Part shown: positions 1 to 7,211 of the stretch, piece after piece | How positions within the stretch are numbered: the stretch's first letter is position 1 | Layout: each line of letters starts with the position of its first letter | Origin: Immundisolibacter sp. | GTDB lineage: Bacteria; Pseudomonadota; Gammaproteobacteria; Immundisolibacterales; Immundisolibacteraceae | NCBI RefSeq assembly: GCF_041601295.1 | Contig: NZ_JBFIII010000085.1 | Coordinates: 1 to 13,346, forward strand | Direction: 5' to 3' | DNA length: 13,346 bases | The notes under the pieces: generated by a model | Seen by the model: the letters and a program-made list of their open reading frames with translations, nothing else | What the model was told of the DNA's origin: nothing | The model's database searches: none | Translations under genes and position numbers: made by a program

Positions 1-147
1 AGCAGCACCACGCAGGACCACAGCAGGAAGCCAAAGAAGGCCGGCATCTTCACGCCTGCGTTCAGAGGCGATGGTCGCCACCATTAGGCGGGGCATTGCC
101 GATGCAAGTCATCGCACCCATCAACACGCTGCCGGCGGAGATCGCTA
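1..147 (-). pseudogene. Decayed fragment of an ArsB/NhaD-superfamily (CitMHS_2-like) sodium:proton antiporter
   Basis: Read on the minus strand, three short stretches in different frames line up with one conserved C-terminal region of sodium:proton antiporters of the ArsB/NhaD superfamily. The first, about 147-89, reads AISAGSVLMGAMTCIGNAP. The second, about 86-59, reads LMVATIASER. The third, about 68-1, reads NAGVKMPAFFGFLLWS and runs off the left edge. In intact relatives I recall, these form one continuous block: a GA-T-IGNAPN-MV motif, then a KMPSFFG membrane segment. Here at least two frameshifts break it, and a TAA lies in frame just upstream of the third stretch. Decay is therefore seen directly, while the family name rests on remembered motifs. 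The gene may be intact further left, beyond the window. A sequencing error could mimic one of the frameshifts, less easily both. Confidence 0.5.
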
Positions 148-258
148 CCGAGGGCCTGTGCCTGGCGGGTGGCCTGGAACTGGTGCTGTGCCCGCGATGT
201 CATCCTCGCCGCCGAGGACGCCCGCTATGGCCTGGCGCCCGACTGGAGCGGCAACTAG
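136..258 (+). pseudogene. Decayed enoyl-CoA hydratase (crotonase family) fragment
   Basis: The plus-strand frame from about 136 reads PAEIATEGLCLAGGLELVL. This is the crotonase core in which the A-EG-A-GGG-L-motif region normally forms the oxyanion hole and CoA-binding loop. One frame over, at about 195, the text continues RDVILAAEDARYGLAPDW and then meets a TAG stop at 256-258. Joined, the pieces match the usual LVLACDVILAAEDARYGLPE block of enoyl-CoA hydratases, so a single-base frameshift plus a premature stop is the simplest reading. Only about 40 of some 260 residues remain. The N-terminal third is absent because the antiporter relic begins there on the other strand. Beyond the stop, up to about 300, there is only a faint resemblance to the following helix. 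A functional product is not expected. Confidence 0.6.
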
Positions 259-301
259 CGCACGCCGCGGTTCCCTGCGCAGCGGGAAAATGCCGACCAG
301 G

Positions 302-317
302 CGCGACAAACGTCGCG
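302..317 (-). terminator. Stem-loop just after mrpG, possible weak terminator
   Basis: CGCGAC and GTCGCG form a perfect six-base inverted repeat around a four-base loop, one base beyond the mrpG stop codon. In the direction of transcription the stem is followed about a dozen bases later by only a short run (ATTTTCC), so it is at best a weak intrinsic terminator. It may instead protect the 3' end of the operon mRNA. It is the only structure of this kind seen at the operon end. Confidence 0.35.
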
Positions 318-318
318 G

Positions 319-639
319 TCACTGTTCCGGCGGCAGTGGTGGCTTCGCCCGCGGGTCAAGGTGTAGCGCCGCCTTCACCAGCAGGTGGGCACTGACCGGC
401 GCACTGATCAACAGAAACAGCGTTATCAGCAGCTCGTGCAGGCTCAGTGCCGATCCGCGCAGACTCAGGAGGCTGGAGGCGATCAATATACAGCCAACGC
501 CCAGCGTGGTGGCCTTGGTGGGACCGTGCAGGCGTTTGTAGAAATCCGACAGCCGGGCCAGACCGTACGAGCCGATCAACGCGAAACCGCCGCCAGTGAG
601 TAGCAGGCCGGCTATGAGGTAGTCGAGCAGCATGCTCAT
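319..639 (-). CDS. mrpG: Mrp-type monovalent cation/H+ antiporter subunit G
   Basis: This 106-residue membrane protein is the last gene of the Mrp (Mnh/Pha) operon. The family member is a small three-helix subunit needed for assembly and activity of the antiporter complex in the inner membrane. Visible here are a first hydrophobic segment at about residues 5-25 and the family-typical stretch SDFYKRLHGPTKATTLG at about 33-49. Two more hydrophobic segments follow (LGVGCILIASSLL and LLITLFLLISAPVSAHLL), then a short proline-rich tail. The start is the ATG at 639-637, whose last two bases overlap the mrpF stop (ATGA), with an AGGA nine bases upstream. An ATG two codons further in is also possible. 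Length and gene position both fit the family. A stem-loop follows the stop directly. Confidence 0.93.
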   Translation of the reverse strand: MSMLLDYLIAGLLLTGGGFALIGSYGLARLSDFYKRLHGPTKATTLGVGCILIASSLLSLRGSALSLHELLITLFLLISAPVSAHLLVKAALHLDPRAKPPLPPEQ

Positions 640-911
640 TCGATGATGTCCTGGCGCAGGACATAGCGGGCCAAGGCTATCGTGCCGACGAAGCCGAGCA
701 AGGCGATGACCAGGGCCACCTCGAAGTAAAGAGTGGTTCCGAAGCGGATGCCCAACAGTACCAGCAGCGCCAGCGCGTTGATGTACAGGGTATCCAGCGC
801 CAGGATGCGGTCCGGTAGGGCCGGGCCGCGCAGCACGCGCCACAGGTTCAGCACCATGGCCAGTGCCAGCATGCCGGCCACCGGCGCCAGTACGTACTCC
901 ACCGGGTTCAC
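636..911 (-). CDS. mrpF: Mrp-type monovalent cation/H+ antiporter subunit F
   Basis: A 91-residue protein with three hydrophobic segments, at about residues 6-24, 45-58 and 62-84, as expected for MrpF/MnhF/PhaF. The family-typical element is RVLRGPALPDRILALDTL (about residues 25-42), in which the G-D-R-A-D pattern joins helices one and two. In the complex this subunit is required for full sodium/proton exchange, but it has no known catalytic residues of its own. The start is a GTG at 911-909 that overlaps the mrpE stop (GTGA), with GGAG eight bases upstream. No in-frame ATG near the N-terminus would keep helix one. The gene overlaps mrpG at its end, so translation of E, F and G is probably coupled. 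Confidence 0.93.
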   Translation of the reverse strand: MNPVEYVLAPVAGMLALAMVLNLWRVLRGPALPDRILALDTLYINALALLVLLGIRFGTTLYFEVALVIALLGFVGTIALARYVLRQDIIE

Positions 912-1393
912 GTGAGAATCTCCATCAGCGGGCGTTCGTAGCGCTGTTTGATGGCAGCCACCAGGGCCGCCGGGTCATCGACATCGAGCGCATGCACCAG
1001 CAGATAGCGCCGGTCTGCGGTCAGATCCGACGAAACCGTGCCCGGGGTGAGCGTGATGATGCCAGCCAGCACGGCGATGCCCCACGGGTCGCGGATGTCG
1101 AGCGGCAGCCACACAAAGCGCGGTCGCAGCGCCGCTTCCGGCCCGAGGATGCGACGGGCCACCTCGAAGTTGGCCAGCACAATGTCCCACAACACCCGCA
1201 GCAACAGCCGCGCGGCCAGGACCGGCCGACGCAGATGAGCGCGCTCTGGCCTCAGGCGGTCGGTCAGCAAGGGCAGTACCAGCGCCAGCAACGCACCGAG
1301 CAGGATCTGACCTGGCGCCAGCGTATTGTTGAGCAAAAGCCACACCACCAGCAGCGCGGCGCTGAGCAGCGGCGCGGGCAACAGGCGCCTCAC
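908..1393 (-). CDS. mrpE: Mrp-type monovalent cation/H+ antiporter subunit E
   Basis: A 161-residue MrpE/MnhE/PhaE protein. The N-terminal half has two hydrophobic segments (about residues 9-24 and 27-44). A third region, VLWDIVLANFEVARRIL at about 67-83, is characteristic of the family. The soluble C-terminal half carries the family hallmark GIITLTPGTVSSDL (about 111-124) and then a small alpha/beta domain ending in an acidic helix. Family knowledge places it as a membrane-anchored structural subunit. The open frame extends upstream to 1669, but that part lies over mrpD and does not look like a protein. I chose the GTG at 1393-1391 because it overlaps the mrpD stop as GTGA and gives the usual family length. 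Its Shine-Dalgarno is poor (GGGTGAT), which fits coupling to mrpD. Confidence 0.93.
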   Translation of the reverse strand: MRRLLPAPLLSAALLVVWLLLNNTLAPGQILLGALLALVLPLLTDRLRPERAHLRRPVLAARLLLRVLWDIVLANFEVARRILGPEAALRPRFVWLPLDIRDPWGIAVLAGIITLTPGTVSSDLTADRRYLLVHALDVDDPAALVAAIKQRYERPLMEILT

Positions 1394-2898
1394 GGCATCA
1401 CCCGCTGCACCGGCCGGGCACCGAGCACCGCCTCGATGTAACCGGCCGGCGCCAGCAACTGCTGCGCGCCCGCTTCGGTAAAGCGCAGCACCGGTGCCGC
1501 CAGTACCACCAACAGCAAGCCGCCCACGAGCAGCCAGGCCACCGGAATCATCGCCAACACACCATGCCTGGAACCCTCCAGCGCTGGCGAAACCTTCCAG
1601 AACAACTGGCTGCCGGCCCGACCGAAGGCGATTAGCAGCGCCAATCCGGACAGCAGCAGCGCCGTCCATACCGCAAAACCATCCACCCCGCCGACCGTGC
1701 TGCGCAGGATCAGTAGCTTGCCCACAAACCCCGAAAACGGCGGCAGACCGGCCAGCGTGGCGGCGACTAGCAGGAACAGGCCACCCAGCAAGGCCGGCTG
1801 GCGCACCGCCGGGCCACCGACCAACGCGCCCGCCAAATCGCCACGCTGGCGAGCGACCAGCTCCGCCAGCAAAAACAGGGCCGCCACCGCCAGCGTGGTT
1901 TGGGGCAGGTAGTACAGGGCCGCAGCCAGGGCGTCAGGCTCGGCCAATCCCACCGTGGCGAGCAAGGTACCCGCCGATGCCAGCGTGAGGTATCCGGCCA
2001 GGCGCTGCAAGCTGCCGGCACTGAGCGCACCCAGGCTAGCCAGCAGCAGGGTCGCCAGGCCCAGCGACAGCAGCAGCGGCGCGGCCACGGCCAGCCGCTC
2101 GCCGACGAAGATCAGCGTGAACACACGCACGATGGCGTACACGCCAACCTTGGTCATAATCGCGAACAGCGCCGCCACCGGCGCGCTGGCTGCGCCGTAC
2201 GTAGTCGGCAGCCACAGCCCGAGCGGCAGCACGGCGGCCTTCAGACCGAACACCACCAGCAGCAGCAGGCCGGCGGCATGCAGCAGGCCAAGATCGGCGT
2301 CGGGCGCCTGCGCCACCTTGACGGCCAGGTCCGCCATGTTCAGCGTGCCGGTCACGCCGTACAGCAGGCTCACTGCGAGCAGGAACAGCGCCGAGCCGAC
2401 CAGGTTCAGCGTCACGTAGTGCAGGCTGGCGTGCAGCCGCCGACCGCCGCCGCCGTGCAGCAGCAGCCCATACGAGGCGATCAGCAGCACCTCGAAGAAC
2501 ACGAACAGGTTGAACAGGTCGGCGGTCAGAAAGGCGCCGTTCAGGCCCATCAACTGCATCTGGAACAGCGGATGGAAATGTGCGCCGCGCGTGTGCCAGC
2601 GCGGGGCCGCCGCCAGCAGGCTGGCCAGCGCGAGACCTGCCGTCAGCGCCAGCATCAGCGCCGCCAGACGGTCCACCGCCAGCACGATGCCAAACGGCGC
2701 CTGCCAGTTGCCGAGCAGGTAGGCCGTCACCCCACCATCGGCCGCGCGCGCCAACAGACCGACGCAGATCAGCAGCAACGCAGCGGTCGCCAGCAGATTG
2801 ACCGGCAACTGCCAGGCCGGCCGCCAGCGGCCCAGGGCCAGCAGCAGTACGGCGGTGAACAGCGGCAGCAGGATCGGGGCAATCGGCCAGTGGTTCAT
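1390..2898 (-). CDS. mrpD: Mrp-type monovalent cation/H+ antiporter subunit D (NuoM/NuoN-like)
   Basis: A 502-residue polytopic membrane protein with about 14 hydrophobic segments. It belongs to the proton-translocating family shared with NuoL/M/N of complex I. Conserved residues of that family are visible: Glu136 in NLFVFFEVLLIASYG, Lys220 in VVFGLKAAVLPLGLWLP, Lys250 in IMTKVGVYAIVRVF, and Lys394 in PPFSGFVGKLLIL. MrpD is thought to carry ion translocation together with MrpA. The start is the ATG at 2898-2896, overlapping the mrpC stop (ATGA), with AGGAG five bases upstream. The frame stays open to 3201, but the added 101 residues are arginine- and cysteine-rich shadow of mrpC. A NuoM or hydrogenase-4 subunit would look similar. 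The neighbours mrpC, E, F and G decide for Mrp. Confidence 0.95.
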   Translation of the reverse strand: MNHWPIAPILLPLFTAVLLLALGRWRPAWQLPVNLLATAALLLICVGLLARAADGGVTAYLLGNWQAPFGIVLAVDRLAALMLALTAGLALASLLAAAPRWHTRGAHFHPLFQMQLMGLNGAFLTADLFNLFVFFEVLLIASYGLLLHGGGGRRLHASLHYVTLNLVGSALFLLAVSLLYGVTGTLNMADLAVKVAQAPDADLGLLHAAGLLLLVVFGLKAAVLPLGLWLPTTYGAASAPVAALFAIMTKVGVYAIVRVFTLIFVGERLAVAAPLLLSLGLATLLLASLGALSAGSLQRLAGYLTLASAGTLLATVGLAEPDALAAALYYLPQTTLAVAALFLLAELVARQRGDLAGALVGGPAVRQPALLGGLFLLVAATLAGLPPFSGFVGKLLILRSTVGGVDGFAVWTALLLSGLALLIAFGRAGSQLFWKVSPALEGSRHGVLAMIPVAWLLVGGLLLVVLAAPVLRFTEAGAQQLLAPAGYIEAVLGARPVQRVMP

Positions 2899-3248
2899 TG
2901 CGGCTCCTGCCGCCCGGCGTCGACATGGTCGTCGTCGCCGGCGCGTCGGGCGGCCAGGGCAACAGCAACCAGCAGCGCCGTCATGCCGAAGCCAATGACG
3001 ATGGCGGTCAGGACCAGCGCTTGCGGTAGCGGATCGGCATAGTGCGCCAGCGTGGCCGGCGTATCCGGCGCCAGGATGGGGGTCCTGTCCACCGCCAGTC
3101 GCCCGGTGGCAAAGATGAACAGGTTCACCGCGTACGACAGGACGGTAATCCCCAGGATCAGGTCGAAACTGCGCGCGCGCAGCAGCAGGTACACCCCGCA
3201 TCCGGCGAACAGGCCAACACCCAACGCGAGCATCAACTCCAGTGACAT
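2895..3248 (-). CDS. mrpC: Mrp-type monovalent cation/H+ antiporter subunit C (NuoK-like)
   Basis: A 117-residue protein with three transmembrane segments: about residues 4-24, 29-46 and 76-100. It is homologous to NuoK of complex I. Family-typical stretches are GCGVYLLLRARSFDLILG (helix one to two) and DPLPQALVLTAIVIGFG (helix three), the latter being the most conserved part of MrpC/MnhC. The C-terminal tail is short, charged and poorly conserved. Two start codons compete. The ATG at 3248-3246 lies seven bases after a strong GGGAGG (3256-3261) and shares one base with the mrpA stop (TGATG). The ATG at 3254 is only one base from that Shine-Dalgarno. The downstream start is therefore preferred. 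The coding end overlaps mrpD by four bases. Confidence 0.93.
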   Translation of the reverse strand: MSLELMLALGVGLFAGCGVYLLLRARSFDLILGITVLSYAVNLFIFATGRLAVDRTPILAPDTPATLAHYADPLPQALVLTAIVIGFGMTALLVAVALAARRAGDDDHVDAGRQEPQ

Positions 3249-6022
3249 CAACATGCCTCCCGACCTTGCCGGCGCGCCAGACTCAGCAGCGCCAGCAGGG
3301 TGGCGCCCACCACCACTGCGAACACGCCAAGGTCGAAGGCCATGGCGCTGGCCAGCGGCAGTTCGCCCAACAGCGGCAACACCGGGTGACCCGTAGTGCT
3401 GGTCAGAAACGGATGCCCGAACAGCCAGGCGGCGACGCCAGTCAGCCCGGCCAGCAACAGCCCGGCGGCAATCCACAGTTCGAAGCCGGTATGCAGGCGG
3501 GCGTCGACCCAGGCACGACCGCGCGCCAGGTACTGCACCAGCAGCGCCAGCGCCAGCACCAGCCCGGCGATGAAGCCGCCACCCGGCAGGTTGTGCCCGC
3601 GCAGCAGCAGGAACACCGCCACCACGGTCGCCAGCGGCAACAGCAGCCCGGACAGCAGTGTCAGCAGCAGCGGGTGGCGATCGGCCGCCAGCCCTGCCTG
3701 CGTCCGGGGCGCCCAGCTCAGGCGGCGCAGTACGGCGTAGATGATCAGCGCCGCCAGCCCGAGCACGCCGATTTCACCCAGCGTGTCGAAACCCCGGAAG
3801 TCGACAATGATCACGTTGACGGCATTGCGGCCACCGCCAAGCGGATAGGCCTGGCTGAGGAAATAGTCGGAGATGGACACCGTCGGCCGGGTCAGCACGC
3901 CGTACAGCAGCGCCGCCACACCGCCGCCCGCCAGCAGGCCGACGGCGGCATCACGCAGCCGCCGGGCGAGCGGCTCGGCGGGCGCGCCGGCCGGCAGGCG
4001 GCCGAGCGCCAGCAACAGCAGGATCAGACTCGCCATCTCCACCAGGATCTGCGTCAGCGCCAAATCGGGTGCCGACAGATACACAAAGGCCAGCCCCACC
4101 ACCAGTCCGGCAATACCGAGCAGGATCACGGCCGCCAGCCGCTGCCGGTGCAACACCGTCGCGGCCACTGCGGCGACCAGACCCACCAGCCAGATCGCCG
4201 CGACGATCGGCGGCGACGTCTGGCCGGGCACGTCGCCCGGCTGATAGCCAAAACGCCACAGCGGCCAGGCGCCGGCGGCGATGGCTGCCAGCAGCAACAA
4301 CAACATATAGCGGCCCAACCGGCCGTCGTCGAGCCGCCGTGTGACCCGTCTGGCACCGGCCAGCAGCCCGGCCAGCAGCCGCTCGAAGGCGGCCGCGCCA
4401 CTGTAGGCGGTCAGCTCCAGCGTGTGCAGATTGACCCACCGATGCAGGGCCAGATATGCCGCCACGCCGCCGGCCAGCGCCACGATGCTCATCAGCAACG
4501 GGAGGTTCAGGCCATGCCACACCGCAAGATTGTAGTGAGGCAGTTCGCTGCCATAGGCTGCACTGGCGGCCAGATGGAGCAAGGGCGCCACGGTCAGACC
4601 AGGCAGTATTCCGACCAGCAGACACAGCAGCACCAGCAGTTCGACGGGCACGCGCATCCAGCGCGGCGGCTCGTGTGGCATGCCCGGCATGTCGGCGGCC
4701 TCGCCGGCCCTGCCGTTGAAAAACACGTCATGAATGAAGCGCACCGAGTAGGCCACGCTGAACAACCCGGCCACCGTCGCCACTACCGGCAGCGCCCAGG
4801 CCAGCGCCCCCCGCTCGCCGAGCAACAGGGTTTCGGCAAAGAACATCTCCTTGGACAGGAAACCGTTGAGCAGCGGCACACCGGCCATGGCCGCGGCGGC
4901 GGTCATGGCCAGCGTGGCGGTATACGGCATGTAGCGGTAAAGGTGGTGCAGGCGGCGCATGTCGCGCGTGCCGCACTCGTGGTCGATGATGCCGGCAGCC
5001 ATGAACAGCGAGGCCTTGAACGTGGCGTGATTGATGATATGGAACACGCCCGCCACCACCGCCAACGGCCGGTCCAGGCCAAACAGCAGCGTGATCAGGC
5101 CCAGGTGACTGATGGTCGAGTAGGCCAGCAGACCCTTCAGGTCATGCTGGAACAGCGCCAGTACGGCGCCCAGCAACAAGGTTGCGACCCCGGCGCCGCT
5201 GACCAGGTAAAACCATGCATCCGAACCGCCCAGCAACGGGTACAACCGTGCCAGCAGGAATACGCCGGCCTTCACCAGGGTGGCCGAGTGCAGGTAGGCC
5301 GACACCGGCGTGGGTGCCGCCATGGCCTGCGGCAGCCAGAAGTGAAACGGAAACTGTGCCGATTTGGTGAACGCGCCCAGCAGCACCAGCACCAGTGCCG
5401 GCAGGTAATAGGGGTGCGCGCGCATGACCGGGCCGGCCGCCAGCACGGCGTCGAGGTCGTAGGAGCCCACCGCCTCGCCGATCAGCACCACGCCGGCCAG
5501 CAACGCCAGTCCGCCGCCGCCGGTCAGAGTGAGCGCCATGCGCGCACCCTGGCGGGCGTCCGCACGCCGGGACCAGAAACCGATCAGCAGGAACGAACTG
5601 AGCCCGGTCAGCTCCCAGAAAATGACCAGCAGAATCAGATTGTCGGCCAGCACCACGCCCTGCATGGCGCCCATGAACAGCAGCAGCAGCGCGTAAAAAC
5701 GCGCAATCGGCTCGCCCTCGGCAAGGTAATAGCGGGCATACAGCACGATCACCAGGCCGATGCCCAGCACCAATCCGGCAAACAGCAGCGCCAGGCCATC
5801 GACGCGAAACCCGAAATTGACGCCAATCGACGGCAGCCAGGACCAGCTGGCCCGCACGATGTTGCCGTCTGCTATCGCCGGCGCCATCGACCCGAGCAGG
5901 CCGATCGTGATTGCAACAACCGCACCGGCCAGCCAGGCGCAGCGATCCCGCGCATTATTGGCCTGTCCCGCCAGCAAACCTGCGCCCAGAAAGGGCAGTA
6001 ATGCAGCCGCGAGCAAGCTCAT
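3248..6022 (-). CDS. mrpA: Fused Mrp antiporter subunit A/B (MrpA with C-terminal MrpB domain; PhaAB)
   Basis: A 924-residue membrane protein that begins the Mrp operon and is the largest ion-translocating subunit. Residues about 1-490 are NuoL-like, with Glu137 in IFWELTGLSSFLLIG, Lys220 in FTKSAQFPFHFWLP, His245 and Lys251 in LHSATLVKAGVFL, Lys336 in INHATFKASLFMA and Lys391 in FLSKEMF. Residues about 600-680 form the MbhD-like part (APDLALTQILVE at 651-662). NAVNVIIVDFRGFDTLGE lies at 733-750. Residues about 785-920 form the MnhB domain (LRGHNLPGGGFIAG at 807-820). The A-B fusion and lack of a separate mrpB define a group-2 (Pha-type) operon. The start at 6022 is chosen because the protein then begins one residue before helix one. 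ATGs at 6094 and 6109 add 24 or 29 polar residues. None has a clear Shine-Dalgarno, so the start is uncertain; the fusion and family are not. Confidence 0.95.
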   Translation of the reverse strand: MSLLAAALLPFLGAGLLAGQANNARDRCAWLAGAVVAITIGLLGSMAPAIADGNIVRASWSWLPSIGVNFGFRVDGLALLFAGLVLGIGLVIVLYARYYLAEGEPIARFYALLLLFMGAMQGVVLADNLILLVIFWELTGLSSFLLIGFWSRRADARQGARMALTLTGGGGLALLAGVVLIGEAVGSYDLDAVLAAGPVMRAHPYYLPALVLVLLGAFTKSAQFPFHFWLPQAMAAPTPVSAYLHSATLVKAGVFLLARLYPLLGGSDAWFYLVSGAGVATLLLGAVLALFQHDLKGLLAYSTISHLGLITLLFGLDRPLAVVAGVFHIINHATFKASLFMAAGIIDHECGTRDMRRLHHLYRYMPYTATLAMTAAAAMAGVPLLNGFLSKEMFFAETLLLGERGALAWALPVVATVAGLFSVAYSVRFIHDVFFNGRAGEAADMPGMPHEPPRWMRVPVELLVLLCLLVGILPGLTVAPLLHLAASAAYGSELPHYNLAVWHGLNLPLLMSIVALAGGVAAYLALHRWVNLHTLELTAYSGAAAFERLLAGLLAGARRVTRRLDDGRLGRYMLLLLLAAIAAGAWPLWRFGYQPGDVPGQTSPPIVAAIWLVGLVAAVAATVLHRQRLAAVILLGIAGLVVGLAFVYLSAPDLALTQILVEMASLILLLLALGRLPAGAPAEPLARRLRDAAVGLLAGGGVAALLYGVLTRPTVSISDYFLSQAYPLGGGRNAVNVIIVDFRGFDTLGEIGVLGLAALIIYAVLRRLSWAPRTQAGLAADRHPLLLTLLSGLLLPLATVVAVFLLLRGHNLPGGGFIAGLVLALALLVQYLARGRAWVDARLHTGFELWIAAGLLLAGLTGVAAWLFGHPFLTSTTGHPVLPLLGELPLASAMAFDLGVFAVVVGATLLALLSLARRQGREAC

Positions 6023-6107
6023 GGGCAGCAGGGCGGCTTGCGAGGCGAGGGGGACATGGTGAGTTCGCAGGGTGGTTGTGCCGGCGCCCGCCATCCGGCG
6101 GCGCACC

Positions 6108-6135
6108 ATCGTAACGTGATCGCCGTCGCCGACAA
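6108..6135 (-). promoter_or_regulatory. Candidate sigma-70 promoter of the mrp operon
   Basis: On the minus strand, TTGTCG (6135-6130) and TACGAT (6113-6108) are separated by 16 bases. Each hexamer matches four of six consensus positions. Transcription would begin near 6101 and give a leader of about 80 bases before the preferred mrpA start at 6022. The -10 hexamer overlaps the more upstream ATG at 6109, so if this promoter is real that ATG cannot be the start. The evidence is pattern match only, in GC-rich DNA where chance matches are fewer but do occur. Confidence 0.35.
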
Positions 6136-6165
6136 AAGTGCGCCTCGAAAAGTGCTTTCCGGAAA
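6134..6165. promoter_or_regulatory. Direct repeat and palindrome upstream of mrpA, possible operator
   Basis: The octamer AAAAGTGC occurs twice, at 6134-6141 and 6148-6155, with a period of 14 bases. It is followed directly by the perfect ten-base palindrome TTTCCGGAAA at 6156-6165. The repeats lie at and just upstream of the candidate -35 box of the mrp promoter, and their AT-rich core stands out from the local composition. A regulator-binding site is a fair guess, but no known operator is recognised. Confidence 0.25.
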
Positions 6166-6194
6166 CGCCGGCCAGTTCAGCGTTACCCAGGATG

Positions 6195-6249
6195 CGTAGG
6201 AGCCCGGCATAGCCGGGCGACCATCGCGCAGCAAAGCCGCGTTCCTACG
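6195..6249. repeat. REP-like composite palindrome of the GTAG type
   Basis: CGTAGGA at 6195-6201 pairs with TCCTACG at 6243-6249. Inside this outer stem lies a perfect seven-base hairpin, GCCCGGC-ATA-GCCGGGC (6202-6218). A weaker hairpin is built from CGCG at 6225-6228 and 6238-6241. The whole could fold as a three-way junction. A GTAG tetranucleotide next to a GC-rich palindrome, with its inverse CTAC at the other end, is the layout of paired REP elements known from many gammaproteobacteria, which are mobilised by REP-associated tyrosine transposases. The element sits between the end of the DMT transporter gene and the mrp operon. There it could stop or stabilise transcripts. Copy number elsewhere in the genome cannot be seen from this window. 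Confidence 0.6.
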
Positions 6250-6269
6250 ACACCAGGAGGCGCCGGCCG

Positions 6270-7184
6270 TCAGGCCCGCCGTGCCCAGGCTTCACTCAGC
6301 GCCAGCGTCGCGACTGCACTGGCAATCAGCGCCAGCCCCCCGCTGTTGGTCAGGGATAGGGGCTCGCCCAACCACCATGAGGCGCTGAGCATACCGACCA
6401 CGGGCACCGCCAGGGAGCCGATGGAGGTGGTCACCGCCGGCAAGGCGCGGGTGATGGTGATCATGGCCCAGAAACAAAAACCGGTCGCCAATGGCCCGTT
6501 GTAGGCCAGGATGGCAATCGACTCGGCAGTCCAGCGGATGCTGGCATCGGCCTCAAAGTAAAAAGCCAGAGGCGCCAGCACGGCCACTGCCACGGCGTGT
6601 TGCCACGGAGCCAGTGACAGCGGCGTGCCGACCCAGCGGTGGCCGCGCACCTGGACAATCTGCACCGCCCACAACGCCGCGCCGCTCAGCAACAGGCCGT
6701 TACCCAGCAACACGCGGCCATCACCCCAGTCGAAACCGGCCGGATTGAAAAGTACTGCCACGCCGGTCAGGCCAAGCGCAAACCCGGCTAACTTGCCGAT
6801 GCTGACGCGCTCCTTGAGCAGCCATAGCGACAGCGGCAATACCCACAGGGGCGTGGTGTAGGCCAGAATCGCCGCCCGCCCGGAGCCAACGAACAACAGG
6901 CCAAAAAAGCCGAGTGCCATGAAGGCACTCATCTGGAAGACGCCCACGGTCACCACCAGTGGCCAGTCCTGGCGCGCCGGCAGGCGCAGCTGACCGGCCA
7001 GCGCGGCCGCCGCGAACATGGTAATTCCGCCCAACAGCATGCGCAGCAAGGCAAAGTGTAGCGGCGGAATGTAGGCGAGGCCGACTTTCATAACCGGCCA
7101 GTTGACGCCCCACAACACGATCACCAGCACGAACAGGCCGGCGGCGGTGCGCGAGGACACCGCCGCATTGGAATCTGCCGTCAC
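6270..7184 (-). CDS. DMT-superfamily (EamA) transporter
   Basis: A 304-residue inner-membrane protein with ten hydrophobic segments arranged as two EamA repeats, about residues 14-145 and 160-300. The first repeat opens with LFVLVIVLWGVNWPVMKVGL, containing the W-G-N-P pattern typical of the first helix in drug/metabolite transporters. LLRMLLGG and LAYTTPLWVLPLSLWLLKE in repeat one, and YNGPLATGFCFWAMITI and GSLAVPVVGMLSASWWLGEP in repeat two, also fit. The family exports amino acids, metabolites or drugs, and the substrate cannot be told here. The start is a GTG at 7184. No Shine-Dalgarno is visible and the nearest ATG (7192) is out of frame. The gene begins 27 bases after the end of the small acyl-CoA dehydrogenase gene, so cotranscription is likely. 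A REP-like element follows its stop. Confidence 0.87.
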   Translation of the reverse strand: MTADSNAAVSSRTAAGLFVLVIVLWGVNWPVMKVGLAYIPPLHFALLRMLLGGITMFAAAALAGQLRLPARQDWPLVVTVGVFQMSAFMALGFFGLLFVGSGRAAILAYTTPLWVLPLSLWLLKERVSIGKLAGFALGLTGVAVLFNPAGFDWGDGRVLLGNGLLLSGAALWAVQIVQVRGHRWVGTPLSLAPWQHAVAVAVLAPLAFYFEADASIRWTAESIAILAYNGPLATGFCFWAMITITRALPAVTTSIGSLAVPVVGMLSASWWLGEPLSLTNSGGLALIASAVATLALSEAWARRA

Positions 7185-7211
7185 CGGATCATGGCCGCAG
7201 CGCGGGGGCCA

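Noticed and set aside
1900..3042. A 380-codon Gln-rich open frame antisense to mrpD and mrpC
   Set aside because: Same composition artefact; the minus-strand genes are unmistakable.
3242..6001. A 919-codon open frame on the plus strand, antisense to mrpA, rich in Gln, His and Arg
   Set aside because: It mirrors the Leu- and Val-rich codons of mrpA (CTG read backward is CAG for Gln, GTG is CAC for His). It has no domain, no membrane or globular pattern and no ribosome site, while the minus strand has full family motifs.
1390..6022. Complex I or hydrogenase-4 membrane arm as an alternative to Mrp for the NuoL-, NuoM- and NuoK-like proteins
   Set aside because: The MnhB domain fused to MrpA and the presence of mrpE, mrpF and mrpG, with no Nuo or hydrogenase genes, fit only an Mrp antiporter.
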